The notes under the pieces: model-generated
The model's input: the letters and a program-made list of their open reading frames with translations, nothing else
What the model was told of the DNA's origin: nothing
The model's database searches: none
Position numbers and translations under genes: made by a program
Shown: positions 15,838 through 25,215 of the stretch, one piece after another
Layout: each line of letters starts with the position of its first letter
Position numbering within the stretch: the first letter of the stretch is position 1
Source: Flavimaricola sp.
Lineage (GTDB): Bacteria > Pseudomonadota > Alphaproteobacteria > Rhodobacterales > Rhodobacteraceae
Length of the DNA stretch: 64,000 nt
NCBI GenBank assembly: GCA_020629175.1
Contig: JAHDDU010000009.1
Span: 1-64,000, forward strand
Direction: 5' to 3'

Positions 15838-17370
15838 ATGACCCCCGCCCAAAATGACGCAAAGGCGCATGTCGCAGCAATGGCGGCGGATCTGTCACAG
15901 GCTTGTGCGACCATCTTTGAATTCGCGGAACCGGCCTGGCGGGAGTATCGCTCCGCCGCTTGGTATGTGGAGCGGTTGCGGGCCGAGGGTTTTACGGTGG
16001 AGGAAGGGTCCGCCGGGATGCCGACGGCCTTTTGCGCCGAGTGGCACAACGGCGATGGACCGGTCGTCGGCATGTACGCCGAATATGATGCGGTCCCGGC
16101 CAATTGTCAGGCCGCAGCCCCCGAGCCCAAGCCCCGCGTCGGGCTGCCGCTGACCGCTGCAGGCCATACAGACCCGCATTCCGCCCTTGGGATCAGTGCC
16201 TTGGGTGGACTTCTTGCGACCAAGGCTGCGATGGAGAAACACGGGCTGAGGGGCGGCTTGCGATTTACCGGCGAGCCTGCGGAAAAGGTGCGCGGGTCCA
16301 AACCCATCCATGCCGCGGCAGGGTATTATGACGGGCTGGCGGGCATGCTGTCGTTTCATCCGTTCTACATGCTGCCGCTGTGCAACACGGTGCGGTGGGA
16401 CACGCAATGCGGTGCGGCCTATTCGATGATTTACCGGTTTGAGTGCCATGCGCCCCAGACTTGGGGCGCGCGCGACGGGGCACCTATTCCGCAAAGTCAT
16501 TCCGATATTCGCGCGCCCGGCGCGAATGAGGCGCTCATGGCGATGTTTCAGATGGGCAAGACCTTGCGCGACAGCATGTTGCCCCATCGCGGTGGCTGGT
16601 CGATCAGTGAGGCGATCCTGAGCGCGGGGCAGGCTACGGCCGACAATTTGCCCGCATTGCAGGCCGATTTGCAGTATATGATCCGCGTGCCCACGGTTGA
16701 GATGGCCGAGGATGTAACCGCTGCGTTGGACCGGAATGCCGCGGCGGTCGCTGCGATGACGGGCTGCACATGGTCGCGCCATTGGGTCTGCAAGTCGCGG
16801 CCCGGTTTGACCAATCACCGCATGGCCGAGATTGTTTGGGAGGGGTTGCAGGATGTGGGCGCGCCGCAATGGGATGCGGCAGCGCGCGACATCATGCGGC
16901 AGGTGCGTGACGCCTGCGGTGGAGGTGAGGGAGAACCTCTGCTTCCCGCCTGCGAGGCTTTGGTTGACCCGCGCGAGGCAGAGCGGATTCTGCGGCAGGA
17001 TTTGCCGCCGTCGCAGATAAGTTCAACCTCAGATGATTACACGGACATGACGTGGCATTGCCCCACGGCACGGTTCTATGTGGCGCGGCCTGCATTAGCA
17101 GGTGGGCCGTATCCGCCTTGGGCAATGAATGCCTTGGGCGGTATCCCGGCCACGATTGATCCGATGGTACAGGTTGCGGCCAAGGTGCTTGCGGTGTCTG
17201 CGCTGCGGCTGATCGAGGATGCACAGGCGCGGGAAGAGGCGTGGTCCGAGTTCGAGCGTCGCAAGGCCGAGACTGACATTCCGCCCTTGTGTGATTATCC
17301 GCCGCCGATTGATTTCGCCTGGCCGGAGTACGTTGAGACCGCGCGGGGGCGGGGGTGGTGTATCCCGTAG
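15838..17370 (+). CDS. M20-type amidohydrolase (AbgB-like)
   Basis: 510 residues from ATG 15838 (MTPAQNDAKAH); a longer frame reaches back into the GNAT gene and is rejected. Peptidase family M20, most like p-aminobenzoyl-glutamate hydrolase subunit AbgB: metal-site region GHTDPHSALGISALGG, catalytic glutamate in RFTGEPAEKVRGSKP, and a dimerisation insert in the middle. Expected to cleave an amide bond of an N-acyl amino acid or folate-type substrate; the real substrate is unknown and no AbgA or AbgT partner is nearby. Cytoplasmic. Confidence 0.82.
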   Translation: MTPAQNDAKAHVAAMAADLSQACATIFEFAEPAWREYRSAAWYVERLRAEGFTVEEGSAGMPTAFCAEWHNGDGPVVGMYAEYDAVPANCQAAAPEPKPRVGLPLTAAGHTDPHSALGISALGGLLATKAAMEKHGLRGGLRFTGEPAEKVRGSKPIHAAAGYYDGLAGMLSFHPFYMLPLCNTVRWDTQCGAAYSMIYRFECHAPQTWGARDGAPIPQSHSDIRAPGANEALMAMFQMGKTLRDSMLPHRGGWSISEAILSAGQATADNLPALQADLQYMIRVPTVEMAEDVTAALDRNAAAVAAMTGCTWSRHWVCKSRPGLTNHRMAEIVWEGLQDVGAPQWDAAARDIMRQVRDACGGGEGEPLLPACEALVDPREAERILRQDLPPSQISSTSDDYTDMTWHCPTARFYVARPALAGGPYPPWAMNALGGIPATIDPMVQVAAKVLAVSALRLIEDAQAREEAWSEFERRKAETDIPPLCDYPPPIDFAWPEYVETARGRGWCIP

Positions 17371-17446
17371 GACTCAGGTGCCGCGCCGATATGTGGTGAG
17401 GGCAACACGGGGGCTACTCTATACCTGCCGTGTGGCCTATAAGGGC

Positions 17447-17455
17447 TGTGGATAA
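17447..17455 (-). promoter_or_regulatory. Consensus DnaA box upstream of nrdR
   Basis: TGTGGATAA, the complement of TTATCCACA, 42 bases before the nrdR start. One exact match is close to chance for a window of this size, so this is only a candidate; DnaA control of ribonucleotide reductase genes is known in other bacteria. Confidence 0.3.
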
Positions 17456-17496
17456 GTGGGGGCCAACCCCAAGCCCAAACGACATGAGGACAGGAT

Positions 17497-17967
17497 ATGC
17501 GTTGCCCCTTTTGCGGAAATGTCGACACGCAAGTCAAAGACAGCCGCCCCGCCGAAGATCACGTTGCCATTCGCCGCCGCCGTTTTTGCCCGGCCTGTGG
17601 CGGGCGGTTCACCACATATGAACGCGTACAGCTTCGCGATCTGGTGGTGATCAAAAGCAATGGCCGCCGCGAAGATTTTGACCGAGACAAGCTGGAACGC
17701 GCGATCCGCATCGCCCTACAAAAACGCCCTGTCGAGCCTGAGCGCATGGATCAGATGATCAGCGGCATTGTACGGCGGTTGGAAAGCATGGGCGAGACGG
17801 ACATTCAATCCAAGGCCATCGGCGATATCGTGATGGAGAGCCTCGCCCGGATTGATACCGTGGCGTACGTTAGATTTGCGAGCGTTTACAAGAACTTCCA
17901 GGCGGCTGATGACTTTGAGAAGTTCATGGAAGAGATGCGCCCGGACATTAAGCCCGAAGAAAGTTGA
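17497..17967 (+). CDS. nrdR: Transcriptional repressor NrdR
   Basis: 156 residues, the family's usual length. N-terminal zinc ribbon (MRCPFCG ... [18 protein letters not shown]) and an ATP-cone (residues about 46-140, [16 protein letters not shown]) that senses ATP and dATP. It represses ribonucleotide reductase genes when dATP is high. RibD follows with a 4-base overlap, the usual alphaproteobacterial arrangement. Confidence 0.96.
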   Translation: MRCPFCGNVDTQVKDSRPAEDHVAIRRRRFCPACGGRFTTYERVQLRDLVVIKSNGRREDFDRDKLERAIRIALQKRPVEPERMDQMISGIVRRLESMGETDIQSKAIGDIVMESLARIDTVAYVRFASVYKNFQAADDFEKFMEEMRPDIKPEES

Positions 17968-19058
17968 GCCCGGCTGAAGACCGCCGCTGGATGCAGCTGG
18001 CCCTGAGTTTGGGCCGGCGCGGGATGGGCCGTGTCTGGCCCAATCCGGCGGTGGGTTGCGTGATCGTTACGGACGGACGCCTCGTTGGACGTGGTCGGAC
18101 CGCGGATGGTGGACGGCCTCATGCCGAGACCGTGGCGCTCTCTCAGGCAGGCGACGCGGCGCGAGGGGGCGTGGCCTATGTCACGCTCGAGCCATGCGCG
18201 CACCATGGGCAGACACCGCCCTGTGCAGAGGCCTTGATCGCGGCAGGCGTGTCACGGGTCGTGGTGGCTTGTGGTGATCCCGATGCCCGGGTTGCGGGGC
18301 GCGGGATTGAGAGGCTGAGGTCTGCTGGGATCGATGTGACGACCGATCTGATGGCCGAGGACGCACGCGCCGATCATGCTGGTTTCTTTGGCAAGCTGCG
18401 CGGCAAACCCTTTGTCACTCTTAAGCTCGCCATGACTATTGACGGACGAATTGCGACGGCCAGCGGGCAAAGCCAGTGGATCACCGGGCCAGAGGCGCGT
18501 CGGACGGTTCATGCTCTGCGGGCGCGGCATGATGCGGTGATGGTCGGCGGCGGTACCGCGCGCGCCGATGACCCCAGCCTGACCGTTCGCGGATTGGGGG
18601 AGGTGCCGCAGCCGGTGCGGGTGGTGGTGTCGCGTGCTTTGGATGTGCCGCTGGGCAGTGCGCTTGCGCGCACCGCCAAGGATGTTCCCGTTTGGCTGTG
18701 TCATGGCGGTGCGCCACCGGAATTGGTTGAGACATGGACCGGACTGGGCGCCAAATGTATTAGTTGCGGCGTGTCCCAAGGGCGGGTGAGCTTGACGTCG
18801 GTGCTGAGTGCACTGGCAGAACGGGGTCTTACCCGGATCTTTTGTGAAGGTGGCGGAAGCGTTGCGGCGTCATTGCTGGCGGCCGGGCTTGTTGATGAGC
18901 TGGTCGTCTTCTCGGCGGGCAAAACCATCGGGGCAGAGGGCCTGCCGGGTGTGGGGCCGATGGGGCTGGGGCGGCTGGAAGATGCAGCGCAGTTTGAACT
19001 GGTAGAGCTGCGGCCCTTGGGGCAGGACGTTATGACGCGCTGGGCGTTCATGAGGTGA
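17964..19058 (+). CDS. ribD: Riboflavin biosynthesis protein RibD (deaminase/reductase)
   Basis: 364 residues. The N-terminal deaminase domain (to about 145) has the zinc motifs [10 protein letters not shown] and [13 protein letters not shown]; the C-terminal reductase domain ([20 protein letters not shown], then [13 protein letters not shown]) reduces the ribosyl side chain. It carries out steps two and three of riboflavin synthesis. The start is TTG at 17964, overlapping the nrdR stop (TTGA), so translation is probably coupled. The remaining rib genes are 38 kb downstream on the same strand. Confidence 0.94.
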   Translation: MSPAEDRRWMQLALSLGRRGMGRVWPNPAVGCVIVTDGRLVGRGRTADGGRPHAETVALSQAGDAARGGVAYVTLEPCAHHGQTPPCAEALIAAGVSRVVVACGDPDARVAGRGIERLRSAGIDVTTDLMAEDARADHAGFFGKLRGKPFVTLKLAMTIDGRIATASGQSQWITGPEARRTVHALRARHDAVMVGGGTARADDPSLTVRGLGEVPQPVRVVVSRALDVPLGSALARTAKDVPVWLCHGGAPPELVETWTGLGAKCISCGVSQGRVSLTSVLSALAERGLTRIFCEGGGSVAASLLAAGLVDELVVFSAGKTIGAEGLPGVGPMGLGRLEDAAQFELVELRPLGQDVMTRWAFMR

Positions 19059-19061
19059 GGG

Positions 19062-19105
19062 CTGGGGCGCTGCCCCAGACCCCGAGGTATTTGCGGCAAG
19101 ATGAG
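19062..19105. repeat. Dispersed intergenic repeat, copy C
   Basis: Hairpin CTGGGGC-GCT-GCCCCAG (19062-19078) followed by GAGGTATTTGCGGCAAGATG (to 19105). The hairpin core GGGGCGCTGCCCC is shared with copy B and the tail resembles copies A and B. It lies between the convergent ends of ribD and prpE and could also stop transcription. Confidence 0.6.
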
Positions 19106-19106
19106 A

Positions 19107-20996
19107 TTACGGCTTCGCGTAGCCCATGGCTTGAAGTGCTGCTTTGATCTCATCCAAAATTGCTGGGTCATCGATTGTTGCGGGCATTTTGAAATCCTCA
19201 CCATCGGCGATTTTTGCGATTGTGCCGCGCAGGATTTTGCCGGAGCGGGTTTTGGGCAGGCGGTCAACGACGGTGGCCAGCTTGAACGCGGCCACTGGGC
19301 CGATCTGATCCCGCATGCGGGTGACGCAATCTGCGATGATGTCTTCGCTGGCGCGGTCTGTCCCCTTGTTGACGCAGAGAAAGCCCATCGGCAATTGGCC
19401 TTTGAGCGTGTCGGCGACACCTACGACGCAGCATTCTGCGACATCCGGATGGCCTGCGAGCACTTCTTCCATGGCACCGGTCGATAGACGGTGACCGGCA
19501 ACATTGATGACGTCATCGGTGCGGGCCATGATGTAGACGTAGCCGTCCTCATCAATCATGCCCGCATCGCCTGTTTCATAGTAGCCGGGGAAGGTCGTAA
19601 GGTAGCTGGATTTATACCGTGCCTCGGCCTTCCAGAGAGTGGGTAAAGTGCCGGGGGGAAGCGGGAGTTTCACAGCTAAGGCGCCGAGTTTGCCCGCGGG
19701 CATCGGGTGGCCCGTTTCGTCCAGAACCTGAACATCGTAGCCAGGCATCGGCACCGTGGGGGAGCCGATCTTGACGGGAAGCGCCTCGATCCCGGCGGGG
19801 TTGCCCACGATGGTAAAGCCGGTTTCAGTTTGCCACCAATGATCATAGACGGGCACGCCCATCACCTTTTGCGCCCATTCGATGGTGTCAGGGTCCGCCC
19901 GCTCGCCCGCAAGGTAGAGCGCGCGCAGGCCGGACATGTCAAAATCTTTGATCATTGCGCCTGTCGGATCGTCGCGTTTGATGGCACGGAAAGCGGTTGG
20001 CGCGGTGAAGAAGGAGCGGACGTTGTGCTCGGCAATCACACGCCAGAAGGTGCTGGCGTCCGGGGTGCCGACGGGCTTGCCCTCAAATACGATTGTGGTG
20101 TTTCCGGCGATCAAGGGGCCGTAGCAGATGTAGCTGTGGCCAACGACCCAGCCCACGTCAGAGGCGGCCCAGAAGACATCGCCGGGGTCGACCTGATAGA
20201 TGTTTTTCATAGTCCAGTGCAGGGCGACGAGGTGGCCTGCGGTGTGACGCACAACGCCCTTGGGTGCGCCAGTCGTGCCGGAGGTATAGAGGATATAAGC
20301 TGGGTGGTTGCCGGCCACGGGAATGCAGGCTGCGGGATCGACACCTGCCTGTGCGGCGTGCCACTCGAAATCGTCCGGACCGAGTGTCGCTGGGCATTCA
20401 TCCCGTTGAAATATTAGCGTGAAATCAACTTTGTGGTCGGCAATGTCGCGGGCGCCGTCGAGGAGTGGTTTATAGTCAACGATCCGGCCCGGCTCGATCC
20501 CGCAAGAGCCTGCGATGATGGCTTTCGGCGTGCAATCGTCGATCCGAACGGCCAGTTCGTTGGCCGCAAATCCGCCGAAGACGACGGAATGCACGGCGCC
20601 AATCCGGGCACAGGCGAGCATAGCCACGAGCGCCTCTGGTACCATGGGCATGTAGATGATGACCCGATCACCGGGCTCAATGCCTTTGGCGATCAGTGCG
20701 CCGCCGAGGGAGGCTGTCTGGGATTGCAGCTCGGAAAAGGAGATGGTGCGTTTGCTGCCCGTGATAGGGCTGTCGTAGATGATGGCCGTTTGATCGCCGC
20801 GACCGGCCTCAACATGGCGGTCCACGGCGTTGTAACAGGCGTTAACCTCGGCGTCGGCGAACCATTCGTAGAGGTGATCACCCTTGTCCGTCAGCGCTTT
20901 GGAGGGGGGTGTTGTCCATGAAATCGCTTGCGCTTGCTCCATCCACCAGTCTTCCGGGTTGGCTTTCCAAGCGTCGTAAATCTCAGCGTATCCCAT
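19107..20996 (-). CDS. prpE: Propionyl-CoA synthetase
   Basis: 629 residues. An ANL-superfamily acyl-CoA synthetase: ATP-binding loop YILYTSGTTGAPKGVVR, the WWQTETG motif, YETGDAGMIDEDGY, and the catalytic lysine in RLPKTRSGKILRGT. The N-terminal part (YAEIYDAWKANPEDWW) and spacing match PrpE more closely than acetyl-CoA synthetase. It activates propionate, and in roseobacters also acrylate from DMSP breakdown, to the CoA ester. ATG 20996 has GGAGG seven bases before it. Methylmalonyl-CoA epimerase at 50519 supports propionate use. Confidence 0.92.
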   Translation of the reverse strand: MGYAEIYDAWKANPEDWWMEQAQAISWTTPPSKALTDKGDHLYEWFADAEVNACYNAVDRHVEAGRGDQTAIIYDSPITGSKRTISFSELQSQTASLGGALIAKGIEPGDRVIIYMPMVPEALVAMLACARIGAVHSVVFGGFAANELAVRIDDCTPKAIIAGSCGIEPGRIVDYKPLLDGARDIADHKVDFTLIFQRDECPATLGPDDFEWHAAQAGVDPAACIPVAGNHPAYILYTSGTTGAPKGVVRHTAGHLVALHWTMKNIYQVDPGDVFWAASDVGWVVGHSYICYGPLIAGNTTIVFEGKPVGTPDASTFWRVIAEHNVRSFFTAPTAFRAIKRDDPTGAMIKDFDMSGLRALYLAGERADPDTIEWAQKVMGVPVYDHWWQTETGFTIVGNPAGIEALPVKIGSPTVPMPGYDVQVLDETGHPMPAGKLGALAVKLPLPPGTLPTLWKAEARYKSSYLTTFPGYYETGDAGMIDEDGYVYIMARTDDVINVAGHRLSTGAMEEVLAGHPDVAECCVVGVADTLKGQLPMGFLCVNKGTDRASEDIIADCVTRMRDQIGPVAAFKLATVVDRLPKTRSGKILRGTIAKIADGEDFKMPATIDDPAILDEIKAALQAMGYAKP

Positions 20997-21164
20997 CACA
21001 TGTCCTCCCAGATCATGGGGGATTTATGCAGAGCCGTTTTGCAGGGCGCAAGGGCGTGATTGCATGTTCTCGCTAACGTTTGGAGTTTCGCATTCTGTCC
21101 CTAATCCTGCCGGATTCGTTCGCTAATATCGCGGCAAGTTTGGATGAATGGTTTGGAGAGTATT

Positions 21165-21641
21165 ATGCGAGTGATCCCCCTTGGCATGATTGTTGCCGCG
21201 ATGGCATCGATGGCGGGCTCAACCGCGGCGCAGGATCGGTGGGAAACCTTTGAGCATGCGGCGACGGAGCGGCAAGGTGCCTATATCTGTGATGCGCGTG
21301 ATCCTTCTCAGGGTGGGTTCTTTTGCGTTGAATTGGCCTGCTCTCCTGACCAGCCGCTGGCTGTTGAAATCTCACGTTCGGGCGCTTGGTTGGCAGAGGA
21401 ACTGGAGGCGCAGTTTGTGATCAATGGGGCGGTGCGCGGCGTCCATCAGTTTGCGCAGTCTGTGCCTGGCACGGCATCGAGCTATCGTAGTGAGGCTGCG
21501 GCCCAGGATGATACATTGCGATATTGGCTTTTGAACGGGCGGGCGATTGACTTGCGCGTAGGAGATGCCGAGCAGCGGCTGTCACTAAGCGGCTCCTCAC
21601 TGGCCTTGCGCGATGTTTTGGCCGCTTGTCCGATCGGCTAG
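21165..21641 (+). CDS. Exported protein, family not recognised
   Basis: 158 residues from ATG 21165 (GGAGAG six bases before it). Signal peptide to about residue 22 (IPLGMIVAAMASMAGSTAAQ). The mature part has four cysteines (YICDAR, FFCVELACS, AACPIG) consistent with two disulphides and a small beta domain. No catalytic motif is visible. It sits between the divergent prpE and the convergent maeB with no operon partner. Confidence 0.65.
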   Translation: MRVIPLGMIVAAMASMAGSTAAQDRWETFEHAATERQGAYICDARDPSQGGFFCVELACSPDQPLAVEISRSGAWLAEELEAQFVINGAVRGVHQFAQSVPGTASSYRSEAAAQDDTLRYWLLNGRAIDLRVGDAEQRLSLSGSSLALRDVLAACPIG

Positions 21642-21694
21642 GTCAATCAGGTACCTCTAATGGCGGGACGCAGCATGGCCTCCCACGTTCCGTA

Positions 21695-23986
21695 TCAGCC
21701 GTAGTGCGCGACCGGGGTGCCGGCGAGGGCAGACATATTCAGCAGCCCACGAGCGGTGATTGAGGGCGTGACGATATGAGCCTTATTTCCCATGCCCATC
21801 AGGATCGGCCCAACTTCAAGCCCGCCCGCCCGCATTTTCAGAATGTTGCGCACGCCAGAGGCTGCGTCTGAATTCGCAAAGATGAGCGCATTGGCCACGC
21901 CTGACAATCGGGAGCCGGGGAATATGCGGTCGCGCAGCTCTGGGTCGAGAGCGGCATCTGCGTGCATCTCGCCCTCGTAGGCAAAGTCACGCGGGGCACT
22001 GTCGAGGATCCTGAGGGCAGCGCGCATCCGCCGTCCACTGTCACAATCAAGGTTGCCAAACTGGCTATGTGAGCAGAGAGCGATCTGCGGCGTGACGCCG
22101 AACCGTTTGATGTGGCGCGCCGTCCCGATCACCGTCTCGGCAATTTGTTCCGGCGTTGGTTCGGGGTGCACCTGGGTGTCCGCCACAAAGAGCGGGCCGT
22201 CTTCGAGGATCATGAGCGAGAGGGCGGCGATGGGGTGGAGGTCCTCGCCGCCGAGGATTTGCTGGACGTAGTTCAGGTGCCACAGGAATTGGCCGAACGT
22301 CCCGCAGATCAGGCTATCCGCTTCGCCTCGCTGTACCATCACAGCTCCGATTGCGGTGGTGTTGGTACGCATAATGGCGCGGGCCAGATCCGGGGTGACG
22401 CCTTGGCGGGCCATAATCTGATGATACGTCGTCCAATAGTCGCGGTAGCGTGGATCGTTCTCTGGGTTGACCAGTTGAAAGTCTGTGCCGGGCTTGATCG
22501 TCAGGCCAGCCTTTTCAGCACGTTGTTCGATGACATCCGGGCGGCCGATCAGGATCGGCGCATCGGTCGTTTCCTCAATAATTGCCTGAGCTGCGCGCAG
22601 GACGCGTTCGTCCTCCCCCTCGGCAAAGACGATCCGGCGAGCGGTGCTGCGCGCGGCTTCGAACACCGGGCGCATGATCATTGAGGATTTGAAGACAGAG
22701 GCCGTGAGGTTTGCCTTGTACGCCTCAATATCCTCAATCGGGCGGGTGGCAACGCCGGTATCCATCGCCGCCTGAGCTACCGCAGAGGCGACAGTGGCCA
22801 TCAGGCGCGGATCAAATGGCTTGGGGATGAGGTAGTCCGGCCCAAAGGTCAGCTGCTCGCCCCGGTAGGCGGCGGCGGCCTCTGCCGACGTTGTGGCACG
22901 GGCGAGGGCGGCGATGCCCGCAATACAAGCGAGCTTCATCTCGTCATTGATGGTCGTGGCGCCGACGTCCAAAGCTCCGCGGAAGATAAAGGGAAAACAA
23001 AGGACGTTGTTGACCTGATTGGGAAAATCACTCCGGCCGGTTGCGATGATTGCCTTGGGATTGACCGCGCGGGCGGCATCGGGCGCGATCTCGGGCGTGG
23101 GGTTGGCCAGCGCAAAGATGATCGGCTGATCGGCCATTTTTCCAACCATGTCCGGCGTCAGAACGCCGGGGCCAGAGAGGCCGAGGAAAAGGTCGGCACC
23201 CGCGATAACCTCATCTAACTCTGCCGCTTTGGTACCTTGTGCGTAGGCCTCTTTCTGCGGGGTCATGTCCTCGGTCCGGCCATTGTAAACCAGTCCAGCA
23301 AGATCACAGAGGTAGACGTTCTCGCGTTTGACGCCAAGCTTGAGCAGCATATTGAGGCAGGCAATCCCCGCCGCCCCGCCGCCGGTAGAGACGACCTTGA
23401 TCTCCTCAAAGGACTTGCCTGCCACTTGCAATGCGTTTGTCGCTGCGGCCCCAACGACGATAGCGGTGCCGTGTTGGTCGTCATGAAACACGGGGATGTT
23501 CATGTGCTTGCGGCAGTACTCCTCAACAACAAAACAATCCGGCGCTTTGATATCTTCGAGGTTGATGGCCCCAAATGTAGGTTCCATGGCGCAAACGATC
23601 TTGGCGAGGGCGAGGGGGTCTGGCTCATTCAGTTCGATGTCAAAGCAATCAATGTCAGCGAATTTCTTGAAGAGCACGGCTTTGCCTTCCATCACCGGTT
23701 TGGATGCAAGACCGCCAATGTTACCGAGCCCCAGTACAGCCGTGCCGTTTGTGACCACAGCGACAAGGTTTCCACGCGCGGTATAGTCGCGGGCCGTTGT
23801 CGCGTCGGCCTTAATCTCAAGGCAAGCCTCCGCCACCCCCGGCGAATAAGCACGGGCAAGGTCGCGCCCGTTGGCCAAGGGCTTGGTCGCGCGGATTTCC
23901 AATTTACCGGGCTTGGGAAACTGGTGATACTCCAGCGCCGCTTGGCGAAGTGTCTTTTGCGTACCATCGCTTGGTGTCTCGACCAT
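21695..23986 (-). CDS. maeB: NADP-dependent malic enzyme with phosphotransacetylase-like domain
   Basis: 763 residues. The N-terminal malic enzyme (to about 430) has RDYTARGNLVAVVTNGTAVLG, the substrate aspartates in FHDDQHGTA, and a Rossmann loop VSTGGGAAGIA. The C-terminal half (MIMRPVFEAARSTARRIVFA onward) is homologous to phosphate acetyltransferase and works as an allosteric acetyl-CoA sensor in MaeB enzymes. It converts malate to pyruvate with NADPH formation. ATG 23986 is preferred over GTG 23998 on the purine-rich AGGCAGGAT spacing. The intergenic region upstream holds three inverted repeats. Confidence 0.94.
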   Translation of the reverse strand: MVETPSDGTQKTLRQAALEYHQFPKPGKLEIRATKPLANGRDLARAYSPGVAEACLEIKADATTARDYTARGNLVAVVTNGTAVLGLGNIGGLASKPVMEGKAVLFKKFADIDCFDIELNEPDPLALAKIVCAMEPTFGAINLEDIKAPDCFVVEEYCRKHMNIPVFHDDQHGTAIVVGAAATNALQVAGKSFEEIKVVSTGGGAAGIACLNMLLKLGVKRENVYLCDLAGLVYNGRTEDMTPQKEAYAQGTKAAELDEVIAGADLFLGLSGPGVLTPDMVGKMADQPIIFALANPTPEIAPDAARAVNPKAIIATGRSDFPNQVNNVLCFPFIFRGALDVGATTINDEMKLACIAGIAALARATTSAEAAAAYRGEQLTFGPDYLIPKPFDPRLMATVASAVAQAAMDTGVATRPIEDIEAYKANLTASVFKSSMIMRPVFEAARSTARRIVFAEGEDERVLRAAQAIIEETTDAPILIGRPDVIEQRAEKAGLTIKPGTDFQLVNPENDPRYRDYWTTYHQIMARQGVTPDLARAIMRTNTTAIGAVMVQRGEADSLICGTFGQFLWHLNYVQQILGGEDLHPIAALSLMILEDGPLFVADTQVHPEPTPEQIAETVIGTARHIKRFGVTPQIALCSHSQFGNLDCDSGRRMRAALRILDSAPRDFAYEGEMHADAALDPELRDRIFPGSRLSGVANALIFANSDAASGVRNILKMRAGGLEVGPILMGMGNKAHIVTPSITARGLLNMSALAGTPVAHYG

Positions 23987-24009
23987 ATCCTGCCTCACTT
24001 CAGATAATT

Positions 24010-24023
24010 GTTTAGCGTTAAAC
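24010..24023. promoter_or_regulatory. Inverted repeat GTTTA-GCGT-TAAAC, maeB upstream region
   Basis: A perfect 5-bp dyad 24 bases upstream of the maeB ATG, AT-rich and therefore possibly an operator at the maeB promoter. Confidence 0.4.
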
Positions 24024-24031
24024 TATTTTCG

Positions 24032-24051
24032 TTGCCCTAAGGAAAGGGCAA
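24032..24051. promoter_or_regulatory. Inverted repeat TTGCCC...GGGCAA between maeB and VOC-bicupin gene
   Basis: TTGCCC and GGGCAA around an 8-base centre, the middle of three dyads in the 143-base divergent region. Candidate operator. Confidence 0.4.
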
Positions 24052-24060
24052 TTCGCTACC

Positions 24061-24078
24061 GCGCAACGAAGGTTGCGC
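24061..24078. promoter_or_regulatory. Inverted repeat GCGCAAC-GAAG-GTTGCGC upstream of VOC-bicupin gene
   Basis: A perfect 7-bp dyad with a 4-base centre, 52 bases before the proposed GTG start. It could act as DNA operator or as a stem in the leader RNA. Confidence 0.45.
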
Positions 24079-24129
24079 TAACATTCCGGTCGCGTCATCT
24101 TGCCACGACAACAGCGAAAGGTGGACCCT

Positions 24130-25215
24130 GTGCAAAACATTCGGGCTGAGGTGGTGGTGGGCACATCTGACCTGCCCGCAGACATCGGGTTCTTTACCAA
24201 GACGCTGGGCTTTCGGATGCTCGAGATCTTCCCTGCGGATGATCCGGCACAGGCTCTGCTAGTGGGGCATGATACGCGACTGCGGCTTATGCGAGGGGCT
24301 GCGCCAGGGATCGTGCGCCTCTTGGCCGATGATCCGATCCTCGTGGCGGGAGGCGAGACGCAGCTCATGGCGCCCGGTGGGTCTACTATTGAAATCGCCG
24401 CTTTGAATCCGCCGGTTGTGTTGCCGCAAACCGAGCATGCGTTTGTTGTTCGCCGTTTGGCTGATCAGGCCCCTTGGGTCGTGGGCCGCGCGGGAATGGA
24501 GTATCGCGATCTGATCCCCAGCCGGCTTGGCGGGGCGATTATCGCCAGCCATATCCGCATTCCCGATGGTGGCCCCGTGCCGGACATGGTGCATTTCCAT
24601 AAGGTCGGTTTCCAGCTGATCTTTTGCATCAAAGGCTGGGTCGATGTGGTTTATGAGGATCAGGGACCGCCCATTCGCTTGACTGCGGGCGACTGCTTTA
24701 TCCAGCCGCCAGAAATTCGCCACCGCGTGCTGGAGGCAAGTGATGGGATCGAGGTCATTGAGATCGGTGTGCCTGCGGATCATGTGACCGAGATTGATCA
24801 TGATCTGACACTCCCTACGCCAGATCTGCGGCCAGACCGCAGATGGGAGGGGCAGAAATTTGTTTTTGACCAAGCCGCCAAGGCCAGCTGGGGGGGCAGC
24901 CGTCTTATCGGTTATGAGGCGCGCGACACGACGATTGCCGCCAACACCAATGGAGTGGCCGATGTTCAAGTTGTTCGAAAAGGGCAAGATGCGCCGACAT
25001 ATCAGCGGCACAATGCCGATATTATGTTCGGATTTGTCATGTCAGGCGGGATGACGCTTATGGCAGATGGCCAGTCAGACCATCCGCTTGAGGCGGGCGA
25101 CGCCTTTGTGATCCCGCCTGATATGGCAGCTTGCTGGAACGCGCCGACCGAGGACTTGGAAGTGTTGCAGGTCGTGCTGCCCGGAACGTATGAGACGAGG
25201 GAAATCGCCAAATGA
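24130..25215 (+). CDS. VOC (glyoxalase-fold)-bicupin fusion protein
   Basis: 361 residues from GTG 24130, chosen because AGGTGG lies five bases before it; TTG 24100 and GTG 24121 are alternatives. Residues 1-105 form a glyoxalase/VOC-type module (IRAEVVVGTSDLPADIGFF). Cupin 1 (about 135-215) keeps metal ligands H155-F-H157 and H198. Cupin 2 (about 265-350) has H294 but no C-terminal histidine in PPDMAACWNAPTED, so it may not bind metal. Likely an enzyme or sensor for a small hydroxy or keto metabolite; substrate unknown. It overlaps the next gene by 4 bases and is divergent from maeB. Confidence 0.75.
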   Translation: MQNIRAEVVVGTSDLPADIGFFTKTLGFRMLEIFPADDPAQALLVGHDTRLRLMRGAAPGIVRLLADDPILVAGGETQLMAPGGSTIEIAALNPPVVLPQTEHAFVVRRLADQAPWVVGRAGMEYRDLIPSRLGGAIIASHIRIPDGGPVPDMVHFHKVGFQLIFCIKGWVDVVYEDQGPPIRLTAGDCFIQPPEIRHRVLEASDGIEVIEIGVPADHVTEIDHDLTLPTPDLRPDRRWEGQKFVFDQAAKASWGGSRLIGYEARDTTIAANTNGVADVQVVRKGQDAPTYQRHNADIMFGFVMSGGMTLMADGQSDHPLEAGDAFVIPPDMAACWNAPTEDLEVLQVVLPGTYETREIAK

